Shown in pieces: positions 1 to 8,196 of a stretch of DNA of 64,000 bases. The DNA comes from Paraburkholderia edwinii (lineage in GTDB: Bacteria; Pseudomonadota; Gammaproteobacteria; Burkholderiales; Burkholderiaceae). Each line of letters starts with the position of its first letter. Within the stretch, counting starts at the first letter, position 1. A program made the position numbers and the translations under genes. The notes under the pieces were generated by a model. The model searched no databases, had not been told where the DNA came from, and was given only the letters and a program-made list of their open reading frames with translations. Location: positions 1,674,001 to 1,738,000 of the forward strand of contig NZ_CP080096.1 in assembly GCF_019428685.1 (NCBI RefSeq). The letters run 5' to 3'.

Positions 1-58
1 CTTCTTACTCTGCTCGACGTGCCGCCCATGCAATTGGGGCCGGTAGAATCGCGCGGAT

Positions 59-86
59 TTTAAGCCTCGTTTAAGTTTCACTTAAG
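59..86 (+). promoter_or_regulatory. Triple YTTAAG direct repeat (PmrA/QseB-type box)
   Basis: Half-sites TTTAAG (59-64), TTTAAG (70-75) and CTTAAG (81-86) are separated by exactly 5 bp, giving an 11-bp pitch on one face of the helix. YTTAAK-N5-YTTAAK is the pattern bound by PmrA/BasR and related QseB response regulators. The site is about 210 bp upstream of a murein-hydrolase operon, so control of that operon by a PmrA-like regulator is an inference. The regulator gene is not in the window. Confidence 0.5.
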
Positions 87-295
87 CTTCGCACCTTACG
101 GTTTGGCCTTCCCCGACCTCATGGCCAAGCCAGCCGTCTCCATGCCGTCGCTACCATTCAGTCGATTCGCCGCGCACGTCGTTCGTGCGTGCGTGCAGCG
201 GGAATAGGGGCAGTGCGCTCGCCGTCACACGCCGATGCGCACCTGCCGCAAGCAGGCTCGTCGATCCCGCTCCCTGTTTTTCCGCTTTCTTCTCC

Positions 296-1507
296 ATGCC
301 TTTTCCCGTCGTGGCGGCGCTTTCGACGCGCGCCAGCAAAGTCATACTCCTCTGTGCGATCAGTTCGGCCTGCACAGCGTTGCTGATCAACGAGCCGTTT
401 TCCGTCCCCCATACGAAGCCGCGTGCCGATAGCGACGATGCGGACGCGTTGCCCGCGCAACCGATGAGCCGCGATGCCGATGCCGATGCGTCGCGCGCCG
501 CGCGCTCGGCTGAGGCGTCGAACCTGGCGTCGAGCGCGCCGGAGAATGCGGCCGTGGCATCGAGCCGGGCGTCGAGCGCGCCGGCGATCGCAACTGCCGC
601 TGATGCCGCTTCAAGCGTTGCCTCCGCCGATAGCGGCGCAAACGCTGCGAGTGGCGCAAGCGGCGCCGCACCCGCGCCGCCTTCGATGACGGTGCGCACC
701 GTGCCCTTGCAAACGAGCTTCGACGATGCGCTGAAGCGTCTGGGCGTCGACGCGCGCACGGCCTCGCTGCTCGAGCGTTCGTATGCGGGTGTGATCGACT
801 TTCGCCGCGATTTGCGGCAGGGCGATACAGTCAGCGTGGTGCTCGCGCCGCGCGCACCCAGCGGGCCTGGTGACGCAAGAGCGGGCACCACAGCCGATGC
901 AGCGAAACCCGTGGTGCGTGAGCCCCTCGCGGTGCGTGTGCAGCATGGCGCCGCGTCGCACGATCTGTTTCTGCATCGCAATCTGCAGGGCGAACCGTTC
1001 TATTACACGAAGCGCGGCACAACCGCCACGCCGTCGTTTGCGCGCTATCCGCTTGCGTACACGCGCGTGTCGTCGGGCTTCGCGCTGCGCCGCCTCGACC
1101 CGGTGACGCGTCGTTGGCAGAGCCACGACGGCGTCGATCTCGCGGCGCCGGCCGGTACGCCCGTGCATGCGACCGCGCGCGGCACGGTCGCGTTTATCGG
1201 CCGCGAGACCGGCTACGGCAGGATCGTCGTGCTCGACAACATGCCGCCGTATCAGACCGCGTTCGCGCATCTGTCGCGTTTCGCGAAAGGTTTGCACATC
1301 GGCAGCCACGTGCATCGCGGGCAGGTGATCGGCTATGTCGGCTCGAGCGGCTGGGCCACGGGCCCGCATCTGCATTTCGAGGTGCGCGTCAACGACGTGC
1401 CGCGCGATCCGCTCACGGTTGCCTTGCCCGGCGACGGCTCGGGGCTGCACGGCGATGAACGCAAGCGCTTCGCCGCGCAGGCGCGGCGTCTGTCGGCGCT
1501 GCTATGA
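296..1507 (+). CDS. M23 family metallopeptidase (LytM-type murein endopeptidase)
   Basis: A 403-residue envelope protein. Residues about 12-32 form a hydrophobic signal or anchor segment, followed by a long Ala/Ser/Asp-rich low-complexity stretch, a LysM/OapA-like region around residues 135-180, and a C-terminal M23 domain. Zinc ligands are visible as H277/D281 (HDGVD) and H358-L-H360-F-E. The family cleaves peptide cross-links in peptidoglycan. I chose the ATG at 296 because the signal-like segment begins there; an in-frame start at 185 would add 37 charged residues. Its stop overlaps the next gene's ATG (ATGA), so the two murein enzymes are probably co-translated. Confidence 0.85.
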   Translation: MPFPVVAALSTRASKVILLCAISSACTALLINEPFSVPHTKPRADSDDADALPAQPMSRDADADASRAARSAEASNLASSAPENAAVASSRASSAPAIATAADAASSVASADSGANAASGASGAAPAPPSMTVRTVPLQTSFDDALKRLGVDARTASLLERSYAGVIDFRRDLRQGDTVSVVLAPRAPSGPGDARAGTTADAAKPVVREPLAVRVQHGAASHDLFLHRNLQGEPFYYTKRGTTATPSFARYPLAYTRVSSGFALRRLDPVTRRWQSHDGVDLAAPAGTPVHATARGTVAFIGRETGYGRIVVLDNMPPYQTAFAHLSRFAKGLHIGSHVHRGQVIGYVGSSGWATGPHLHFEVRVNDVPRDPLTVALPGDGSGLHGDERKRFAAQARRLSALL

Positions 1508-2436
1508 GGCACGCTTTGCCGCTTTTGCTACCTGCGTTGCCAAAGCCGCCGCGGCCGCCGCGGCGCCCGGGCCTGTTTGTGCCTCGCGCGCCGCGCATGC
1601 GGCAACTCCTCACGGTGGTCGTGATCCTCGCGTGCCTCGTTCCCGCACTCGTGCTCGCGAAGCGCGCGATGCCGCGGCCGGCCGTGCTGGCCCGCGCGGC
1701 GATGGTCGTCGATCTCGCGACCGGCCGCACGCTTTACGCGAAACATGCGGACCAACGGTTGCCGATCGCGTCGCTGACCAAGCTGCTCACCGCGATGGTC
1801 GTGCTCGATTCGAAACGCTCGCTGCTGCGCCCCGCGCGCATCACGAACGACGACGTCGATCGTCTGAAGTGGTCGCGCTCGCGTCTGCCCGTGGGCTCGC
1901 TGCTGTTGCGCAAGACCATGCTGCATATCGCGCTGATGTCGTCGGAGAACCGCGCGGCGTTTGCGTTGAGCCGCGACTATGCGGGCGGGCGGGGCGGCTT
2001 CGTGCGCGCGATGAACCGTACGGCGCGGCGGTTGCATATGCGGCACAGCCATTTCGTGGACCCGACGGGGCTCTCGCCGCGCAACGTCTCGACGGCCAGC
2101 GATCTCACGCGGCTCGCGCGTGCCGCGTATCGCTACGCGACAATCCGCAAGTACTCGACGTCGGAAGGCCAGCTCGTGCTCGGCGGCGCGGGCCCGCTCA
2201 TGTATCACAACACCGACCCGCTCGTGCGCCGCGCCGCGTGGCATGTCGGCCTGCAGAAGACCGGCTTCACGAACGAGGCCGGCCATTGCCTGATCATCGT
2301 CACGCAAGTGCGCGGACACGCGATGCTGTTTGTGCTGCTCGGCGACCCGACACCGACGGCGCACTTCCAGGACGCGATCGATCTGCGGCGGTGGCTGCTC
2401 AGCCGGCCGCCGACTCACGCGGCGCACACGCTTTAA
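1504..2436 (+). CDS. pbpG: Serine-type D-Ala-D-Ala peptidase, S11 family (PBP7-like)
   Basis: A 310-residue penicillin-binding protein of the S11 family, with a membrane segment at about residues 33-52. The three active-site motifs are present: S90-L-T-K93, S147-E-N149 and K252-T-G254. PBP7-type enzymes act as DD-endopeptidases or carboxypeptidases on murein in the periplasm. The ATG overlaps the stop of the M23 peptidase by ATGA, giving a two-gene cell-wall hydrolase operon. Its TAA overlaps by three bases the stop codon of the convergent CAP-domain gene, leaving no room for a separate terminator. Confidence 0.88.
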   Translation: MRHALPLLLPALPKPPRPPRRPGLFVPRAPRMRQLLTVVVILACLVPALVLAKRAMPRPAVLARAAMVVDLATGRTLYAKHADQRLPIASLTKLLTAMVVLDSKRSLLRPARITNDDVDRLKWSRSRLPVGSLLLRKTMLHIALMSSENRAAFALSRDYAGGRGGFVRAMNRTARRLHMRHSHFVDPTGLSPRNVSTASDLTRLARAAYRYATIRKYSTSEGQLVLGGAGPLMYHNTDPLVRRAAWHVGLQKTGFTNEAGHCLIIVTQVRGHAMLFVLLGDPTPTAHFQDAIDLRRWLLSRPPTHAAHTL

Positions 2437-4442
2437 CGTTGGCCCATGGCGATCGGAGCCGTCGAGTCACCCGATTGATCGGTTGACGTTTGGGTCTTCG
2501 CTGAAGACGCTCCAGAAGCGTGCCTCGACGTCGTATCCGAAACATGGCCTGAAACCGATCCTGGGAACAGGATCGGGGACGGTGCATCGATCGGAGTCTT
2601 TCCCGGAATATCGATCGGCAATGTTCCCTTGATTCCCTTCTCAACGACGGGAGTCGTGGCATGAATCGGAGCCGTCCCCGGAATCTCGACCGGTAACACA
2701 CCCTTGATCGAACCAGGCTTCTGCGTCCGAGCCGGAGCCGGAGCCGGAGTCGGCTTCGGTCGGTGCGTCGACGGTGTACCCGGGCGGAAAATCGGCGACG
2801 GCGCGTCGATCGGAGTCCTCCCCGGGATATCGATCGGCAATGTTCCCTTGATTCCCTTCTCAACGACCGGAGTCGTGGCATGAATCGGAGCCGTCCCCGG
2901 GATCTCGACCGGTAACACGCCCTTGATCGAACCAGGCTTCTGCGTCCGAGTCGGAGCCGGAGTCGGCTTCGGTCGGTGCGTCGACGGTGTACCCGGGCGG
3001 AAAATCGGCGACGGTGCATCGATCGGAGTCTTTCCGGGGATATCGATCGGCAATGTTCCCTTGATCCCTTTCTCAGCGACCGGAGTCGTGGCATGAATCG
3101 GAGCTGTCCCCGGGATCTCGACCGGTAACACGCCCTTGATCGAACCAGGATTTCGCGTCGGAGCCGGAGCCGGCTTCGGTTGGGACGTCGAAGGTGCACC
3201 CGGGCGGAAAATCGGCGACGGCGCGTCGATCGGAGTCTTTCCCGGGATATCGATCGGCAATGTTCCCTTGATTCCCTTCTCAACAACCGGAGTCGTGGCA
3301 TGAATCGGAGCCGTCCCCGGGATCTCGACCGGTAACGCGCCCTTGATCGAATCAGGATTTTCCGTCGGAGTCGGAGCGGGAGTCGGTGTAGGTTTCGGTT
3401 GAGGCTTCGGTTGAGGCTTCGGTTGGGGTGTCGGTTGAGGATTCGTCGGATCCGGAAACGGGGTACCCGTCGCCAGATCGTTTTCCGTCGTCATCGTAAA
3501 GTTACGCGAGAATGGCGTGCCATTCACCGTGCCGTTGATTGAGACCGCATACTGAGTGCTCGGCTGTATGTTATTCAGGTCGTTCGCCGTCACATACGCG
3601 ACGCTCTGGAACGGCTGGAGCAGTTTGTTCGGGTCATTTGCCGAATCGAGCAGCGTCAAGGTAAACGAGCCACCGGTTGATGAGATCATCGTTCCCGACG
3701 TCAGGACGATACGGTCCGACGCGTTACCCATGACAAGTATTTCCGGCCCGACTGTGCCAAACTCGCCCCCGCTAGCCGGGATATTCAACGACTGCGAATT
3801 CGTCATCGCCACGTTCGTGGAACCCGCGCAGGGAAACGTAATCGGCGACGAAGCGATGGGTTGAGTCGCCGTATCGAAAACATCCATGGTTACGAATGCT
3901 GTTTGTCCGGCCTGGATTGAGCTATTTCCCGCCACGCCCACCAGATTCACCGGGGTGAACAGATTCGTAGCGCTATAGACGTCTGCGAGCAGATCAAAAT
4001 CAAGTGCCTCCTGTGCCACGATATCGGCATCGGCCGCGAGGATCGTCTCTTCTGAGCTTGCGCCGCCGCCGACAGCATTACTGGGGAAACCAAAGTGTTC
4101 GGCACGGGCGAGCGCCGTGGCGCCGGTGAAACCGGACTTGCCGGCCACTTCGGTGTCGGCCCCGGTCGAGTTGGCTACCTGATACTTCTGATGGGCCTCG
4201 GCGGCCTGATCCAGTAGGGTGTTTTCCTGCAGCGCCGGGAAACCACACTCATTTCTGGCCTGATTCAGATGCTGGAACAGTGCGAGTTGCACGCTGCCGG
4301 CGGGATACGCAGGCGATGACAGCGTGCCTGAAACTGCTTGTGGCATGGCAGCGGTAGCCGCAGCAAGGCTGGCGACAGGAGCCGACAGGGCGAGAGAACA
4401 TGCGATGGCTATTGCGGAGTAGTTACGCTTTGCGTCTTTCAT
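2433..4442 (-). CDS. Secreted CAP/SCP-like protein with four proline-rich repeats
   Basis: A 669-residue exported protein. Residues about 10-28 form a signal peptide ending in an Ala-rich cleavage region. A CAP (SCP/PR1)-like region follows at about residues 45-140 (LFQHLNQARNECGFPAL), then a beta-rich part to about residue 330, then a Pro-Lys-Gln linker. The C-terminal half is four copies of a 69-73 residue unit built on IKGxLPVEIPGTAPIHATTP and KGIKGTLPIDIPG. I chose the second of two adjacent ATGs because AGGG is 6 bases upstream of it. CAP-like proteins are often secreted, but the role of this one is unknown. Repeat unit and overall architecture look lineage-specific. Confidence 0.75.
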   Translation of the reverse strand: MKDAKRNYSAIAIACSLALSAPVASLAAATAAMPQAVSGTLSSPAYPAGSVQLALFQHLNQARNECGFPALQENTLLDQAAEAHQKYQVANSTGADTEVAGKSGFTGATALARAEHFGFPSNAVGGGASSEETILAADADIVAQEALDFDLLADVYSATNLFTPVNLVGVAGNSSIQAGQTAFVTMDVFDTATQPIASSPITFPCAGSTNVAMTNSQSLNIPASGGEFGTVGPEILVMGNASDRIVLTSGTMISSTGGSFTLTLLDSANDPNKLLQPFQSVAYVTANDLNNIQPSTQYAVSINGTVNGTPFSRNFTMTTENDLATGTPFPDPTNPQPTPQPKPQPKPQPKPTPTPAPTPTENPDSIKGALPVEIPGTAPIHATTPVVEKGIKGTLPIDIPGKTPIDAPSPIFRPGAPSTSQPKPAPAPTRNPGSIKGVLPVEIPGTAPIHATTPVAEKGIKGTLPIDIPGKTPIDAPSPIFRPGTPSTHRPKPTPAPTRTQKPGSIKGVLPVEIPGTAPIHATTPVVEKGIKGTLPIDIPGRTPIDAPSPIFRPGTPSTHRPKPTPAPAPARTQKPGSIKGVLPVEIPGTAPIHATTPVVEKGIKGTLPIDIPGKTPIDAPSPILFPGSVSGHVSDTTSRHASGASSAKTQTSTDQSGDSTAPIAMGQR
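2561..3352 (-). repeat. Four coding tandem repeats of 207-219 bp
   Basis: The same landmark (ATGAATCGGAGC on the plus strand) recurs at 2661, 2880, 3093 and 3300, giving periods of 219, 213 and 207 bp. The length steps of 6 bp match gain or loss of Pro-Ala/Pro-Thr dipeptides in the linker between units. Copies are nearly identical at the DNA level, which suggests recent duplication or ongoing recombination. The copy number may vary between strains. Confidence 0.9.
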
Positions 4443-5052
4443 CATTTTCCCTTTAGTTATTGCGACGTGTTTTATTAATCGAATAAATTTTAACGACATG
4501 GCGATTTTTTTATCGAATCAATAGTTGTATCTAAATATTGGCGTAAGTTTTCTTGTTGAATCTATTTTTAGATGCCTATTAATTATCATCATCTTTTTAA
4601 AATTAAAATCAGACATCGACAAAAACCCGTCACATATTATTTATAATCATTTATTCCGAAAAAACCGCTCGCATAATCAAAACGGAAATATCCGGAAAGA
4701 AACCGCTCGCATAATCAAAAATTGAAATGGCGCAACGCCAGGCCCGAGCAAACCCGGTCATCCGCCCGTTCATCAAGCGGTGCGGATTGAACCGGTCACT
4801 GCTTGTGTTAGCGATTTCCAGGTCCGCCAGGTTGCGCAGGTTTCGTTAGGGTCAGTTAAGACGCTTCGTCAAACAGGCAACGCCTGGTTTCCCGTTTCGC
4901 TCCATCCGGCGGCGGCAATGCAGGGAATGAACAGTCCGTGCCAGGCGTTCCATTGATTGCGCGGTTTCGAATAACATCGGTTGGCTCGACGTCGAGCCCG
5001 ATGCCGATGTTAGTCGGGCCGCCTTGTCCGCCATCAAGGAGTGAACGAAATC
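4443..5052. other. 610-bp intergenic region, AT-rich in its left part
   Basis: The first ~280 bp (4450-4730) is strikingly AT-rich compared with the GC-rich surroundings and carries a duplicated element at 4663 and 4701. It must contain the promoters of the CAP-repeat gene (leftward). The rest, up to the cupin, has ordinary GC content and no convincing reading frame. The AT-rich block may be a horizontally gained or H-NS-type silenced promoter region; that is an inference. Confidence 0.6.
4663..4720 (+). repeat. 20-bp direct repeat, 38-bp period, in AT-rich promoter region
   Basis: An identical 20-bp element with core CCGCTCGCATAATC occurs at 4663-4682 and 4701-4720. Similar TCCGRAAA sequence precedes each copy, so the duplicated unit is nearly 30 bp. 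It lies about 220 bp upstream of the CAP-repeat gene. It could be a pair of regulator sites or a local duplication; nothing in the window decides. Confidence 0.7.
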
Positions 5053-5604
5053 ATGCAAGCCAACGCCGCGGCCCGTGCCCGTTTTTTCAATTCAGACCGT
5101 TTCGGCCAGTTCGACCATCCTGCTGTGCGCCAGCCGGCGCAGCGCCGCCGCGCGTTGGTGCGCGGCTCGCTCGCCGCGCTCGGCGCCGGCCTCGGCATCG
5201 CCTTCGCCGGCGCGGCCTTCGCGCAACAGCCGGCGCAGCAGGCCCCGCAGCAGGCTTCATCGGGCATCAAGGTCGAAACCCTGCTCAAAACCACCAAGTC
5301 GTGGGACGGCACGCCCTACAAGGGCTATCCGTCGGGTTCGCCGCAACTGTCGGTGCTGAAGATCGAGATTCCCGCGCATTCGGTGCTGCCATGGCATACG
5401 CATCCGATGCCGAACGCGGGCTATGTCGTGTCGGGCGAGATCACCGTCGAAAAGAAGGACGGCGAGAAACAGACGGTTAAAGCCGGGCAGGTCTTGCCCG
5501 AAACGGTGGGCAGCGTTCATCGCGGTGTAACCGGTGATAGTCCGGTTACGCTGATCGTGTTCTATGCGGGCACCGAGGGAATGCCGCTTTCTCAACATCC
5601 GTAA
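5053..5604 (+). CDS. Cupin-domain protein with Tat-like signal
   Basis: A 183-residue protein with an N-terminal RRRALVRGSLAALGAG segment and an AFA-Q cleavage region, resembling a twin-arginine export signal. The C-terminal half is a single cupin barrel with metal-ligand candidates in HSVLPWHTHPMPNAGYV and a later HRG. Such cupins bind a metal and small ligands; no substrate is apparent. AAGGAG ends 11 bases before the ATG at 5053; a GTG at 5041 would be an alternative. It is followed by a strong hairpin and then a sulfate-binding protein. Confidence 0.75.
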   Translation: MQANAAARARFFNSDRFGQFDHPAVRQPAQRRRALVRGSLAALGAGLGIAFAGAAFAQQPAQQAPQQASSGIKVETLLKTTKSWDGTPYKGYPSGSPQLSVLKIEIPAHSVLPWHTHPMPNAGYVVSGEITVEKKDGEKQTVKAGQVLPETVGSVHRGVTGDSPVTLIVFYAGTEGMPLSQHP

Positions 5605-5648
5605 GCGGCTTCGCGAATAATAGCGGGCCGGCGGCTTTGATATCGGTT

Positions 5649-5679
5649 GCGGACGGCTGCACGCTGTGCAGCCGTCCGC
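5649..5679 (+). terminator. Perfect 14-bp hairpin after the cupin gene
   Basis: GCGGACGGCTGCAC pairs perfectly with GTGCAGCCGTCCGC around a 3-base loop. It lies 45 bp after the cupin stop and about 50 bp before the next start. There is no T-run, so it could be a Rho-assisted terminator, an RNA-stabilising hairpin, or a leader structure for the sulfate-binding gene. Confidence 0.6.
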
Positions 5680-5731
5680 GAGCATTCGCCGGTTTGTATT
5701 TGTCAATAGAGCGACCCTCAACGGAGAAAAA

Positions 5732-6775
5732 ATGACTGGCAAGACGGCTCAAGCACGTCCGCTCGCCGCCGCGCGCTTCGCGCTTGCGGCGGCCGCGGCA
5801 CTGGCACTGTGGCAAGGCGCACCGCAAGCGGCGCATGCGGATACGACGCTGCTCAACGTGTCGTACGACGTGGCGCGCGAACTCTATAAGGACATCGACC
5901 CGGCCTTCACCGCCGAATACAAGCAGAAGACCGGCGAGACCGTCAACGTGCGCCAGTCGCACGGCGCGTCGAGCGCGCAGGCGTTGTCGGTGCTGCAGGG
6001 CCTGCCGGCCGACGTCGTCACGATGAACCAGCAGAACGATATCGATCTGCTCGCGCAGCAGGGTCATCTGCTGCCCGAGAACTGGCGCACACTCTTGCCG
6101 CACGACAGCGCGCCGTATACGACGACGATGGTGTTCCTCGTGCGCAAGGGCAATCCGAAGCACATTCAGGATTGGGACGATCTCGCGAAACCCGGCGTGC
6201 AGGTCGTGATTCCGAATCCGAAGACGGCCGGCAATGGCCGCTATTCGTATCTGGCCGCGTGGGGCTACAAGAAGCTGCATGGCGCGACCGACGCGCAGGC
6301 GCTCGACTTCGAGAAAGCGATCTTCCGCAATGTGCCGGTGCTCGATACGGGCGGACGCGGCGCGACCACCACCTTCACGCAGCGCGGCATCGGCGATGTG
6401 CTCGTGACCTTCGAAAACGAGGTGTCGCTGATCGATAGCGGTGTGGGCGGCGGCGGCTTCGATGTCGTGTATCCGTCGATGAGCATTCTTGCGGCGCCGC
6501 CCGTTGCGGTGGTCGACAAGGTGGTCGACAAGCGCGGCACGCGCAAGGAGGCGCAGGCGTTCGTCGACTTCCTGTATTCGCCCGCCGGCCAGGAAATCAT
6601 GGCGAAGCACCATCTGCGTCCGACCGATCCGACCGTGCTCGCTAAGCACGCCAGCGAGTTCAAGCCTATCAAGACTTTCACGATCGAGCAGGTATTCGGC
6701 AACTGGCAGAACGCGCAAAAGGTGCATTTCGCCGACGGCGGTACCTTCGACCAGATCATCGTCGACCGGAAGTAA
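5732..6775 (+). CDS. sbp: Sulfate ABC transporter substrate-binding protein
   Basis: A 347-residue periplasmic binding protein of the Sbp/CysP family. It has a signal peptide ending at AAHA and typical family sequence: LLNVSYDVARELY, SHGASSAQA, VVTMNQQNDIDLLA and NPKTAGNGRYSYLAAWGY. It binds sulfate or thiosulfate for import. GGAG lies just upstream of the ATG at 5732. The membrane and ATPase genes (cysTWA) are not adjacent, so it either serves a transporter elsewhere or supplements one. A small GC hairpin at 6783-6802 follows. Confidence 0.9.
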   Translation: MTGKTAQARPLAAARFALAAAAALALWQGAPQAAHADTTLLNVSYDVARELYKDIDPAFTAEYKQKTGETVNVRQSHGASSAQALSVLQGLPADVVTMNQQNDIDLLAQQGHLLPENWRTLLPHDSAPYTTTMVFLVRKGNPKHIQDWDDLAKPGVQVVIPNPKTAGNGRYSYLAAWGYKKLHGATDAQALDFEKAIFRNVPVLDTGGRGATTTFTQRGIGDVLVTFENEVSLIDSGVGGGGFDVVYPSMSILAAPPVAVVDKVVDKRGTRKEAQAFVDFLYSPAGQEIMAKHHLRPTDPTVLAKHASEFKPIKTFTIEQVFGNWQNAQKVHFADGGTFDQIIVDRK

Positions 6776-7228
6776 TCGCGCTGCGCGGGTGCAGGCCCGC
6801 GCGCTTCTCATCCCAAGTCATCATCGCGGGTCCCATCCCGCTTCCGCATCGCGGTTCTCATCGCGATTCAGCATCGCAATTCATCGCGTCCCTTCGCTAC
6901 GCAGGCCCAGCGCTTGCGCAGCGACTTCGCGGCGACTTGTTTCCGTGTTCGGAACTAATTCGCCACGCGATCAATCACGTACTACTTTCAGGCCATCAAC
7001 AGATGGCGCCTTTCCGGACATTCCGGATTTCCGGGCATTTGCGTGCGTGAATGCGCCGTGCGGTTTCGAGGCAATGCGCGGCTTCCGCCTGCAATTTCCG
7101 CTCCCGGCGAGCCGAACGCCGCAACAGGTTCGCTCGCGCGCGGTGAGTCCGGCCGTGAGTCCTCGCGTCAGATTGTTCGACAGTGAAGCGTCGGGCACGA
7201 GTGCGTCCCTACAGGAGAGTCACTTCGT
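6776..7228. other. 453-bp intergenic region with hairpin and degenerate CATCGCG repeats
   Basis: A 7-bp GC stem (6783-6789 with 6796-6802) directly follows sbp and may end its transcript. From 6816 to about 6890 there are five degenerate copies of CATCGCGR spaced 12-20 bp. No reading frame with a good ribosome site was found. The promoter and the GGAG site of the glycosyltransferase lie at the right end. Confidence 0.5.
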
Positions 7229-8194
7229 ATGACAACGGAAACCAAAGTCTCCATTTGCCTGCCGACGTATCAGCGTCCGGATCTTATCGTCCAGTGCCTC
7301 GATTCGTGTCTTTCGCAGACGTACCCGAATATCGAAGTGTTGATCGGCGACGATTCGAAAGACGACCGCACCAAAGCGCTGATCGAAACGCGCTATGCGA
7401 ACGAGCCGCGCATCCGTTACCGGAAGCACGAGCCATCGCTGAAGCAGCCGCGCAATATCGCGAGCCTGTTCGCGCGCGCGACCGGCGACAAGATCGTACT
7501 GATTCACGACGACGACTATCTCGCACACGACTGTGTGGACCGGCTGCTGCGTGCATGGACCCTGAGCCCCGGTATCGACGTGGCGTTCGGCGATCAGTAC
7601 GAGGTGGACGAGGCTGGCAAGATCGATATCGAAGGCAGCGCGCGGCTCAATGTCGCGTATTTCCGTACCGCAGCGGCGCAGGGCCTGCAACGTCTGCCGG
7701 GACGCACCGGCGTGATCCAGATGTTGCCGAATAACGGCTGGATGGCGAACGCCGATCTGGTCAAACGCATCAGCTACAAGGAGCGTTACGGTCTCGGCTG
7801 CGAGTACGTGTTCGGCACGGAAGTATGTCTCGCGGCGCGCGGCGTGTACTACCTCAAGGAGTACGTGTCGTATTACCGGAAGACCGGCGTGTCGATCACG
7901 ACCGCGACGCGCGCGTCGCTCGGCGCGGCAACGATGCTGGCCTACGATTTTCTCGTGCACCTGGCGTTGCCGCCGCCGCTCGAGCCCGCGCGCCGCATCG
8001 CCTTGCGGCGCATGGTGCCGATCGTCGTGTCGATTTACTCGAAGAACGGCGCGCCGCTGCGCGCGCTGCGGGTCGCGTTGACGCATCTGTATGCCTACCG
8101 CTACGGCCTCGACCGGCGGCTTTATTTCCACCTCGCGAGGATCGCCGTCGCGTCGCTAAAGCCTAGCCACGGCGTGCCGCAGCGCGCCGATTGA
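7229..8194 (+). CDS. Family-2 glycosyltransferase
   Basis: A 321-residue cytoplasmic GT-A glycosyltransferase. The nucleotide-sugar fold is clear: VSICLPTYQRPDLIVQCLDS at the N-terminus, GDDSKDD at about residue 45, and a metal-binding DDD (IHDDDY) at about residue 98. Family members add sugars to cell-surface polysaccharide, lipid or protein acceptors. There is an AGGAG ribosome site 12 bases before the ATG. It stands alone, with no other polysaccharide genes beside it, so donor and acceptor are unknown. Its stop is only two bases from the convergent ABC ATPase stop. Confidence 0.85.
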   Translation: MTTETKVSICLPTYQRPDLIVQCLDSCLSQTYPNIEVLIGDDSKDDRTKALIETRYANEPRIRYRKHEPSLKQPRNIASLFARATGDKIVLIHDDDYLAHDCVDRLLRAWTLSPGIDVAFGDQYEVDEAGKIDIEGSARLNVAYFRTAAAQGLQRLPGRTGVIQMLPNNGWMANADLVKRISYKERYGLGCEYVFGTEVCLAARGVYYLKEYVSYYRKTGVSITTATRASLGAATMLAYDFLVHLALPPPLEPARRIALRRMVPIVVSIYSKNGAPLRALRVALTHLYAYRYGLDRRLYFHLARIAVASLKPSHGVPQRAD

Positions 8195-8196
8195 GC

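Noticed and set aside
185..295. Upstream in-frame extension of the M23 peptidase
   Set aside because: It adds a charged, low-complexity stretch before a clear signal segment that starts at 296.
6816..6890. CRISPR-like array from CATCGCG repeats
   Set aside because: Repeats are short, degenerate and irregularly spaced, with no cas genes in the window.
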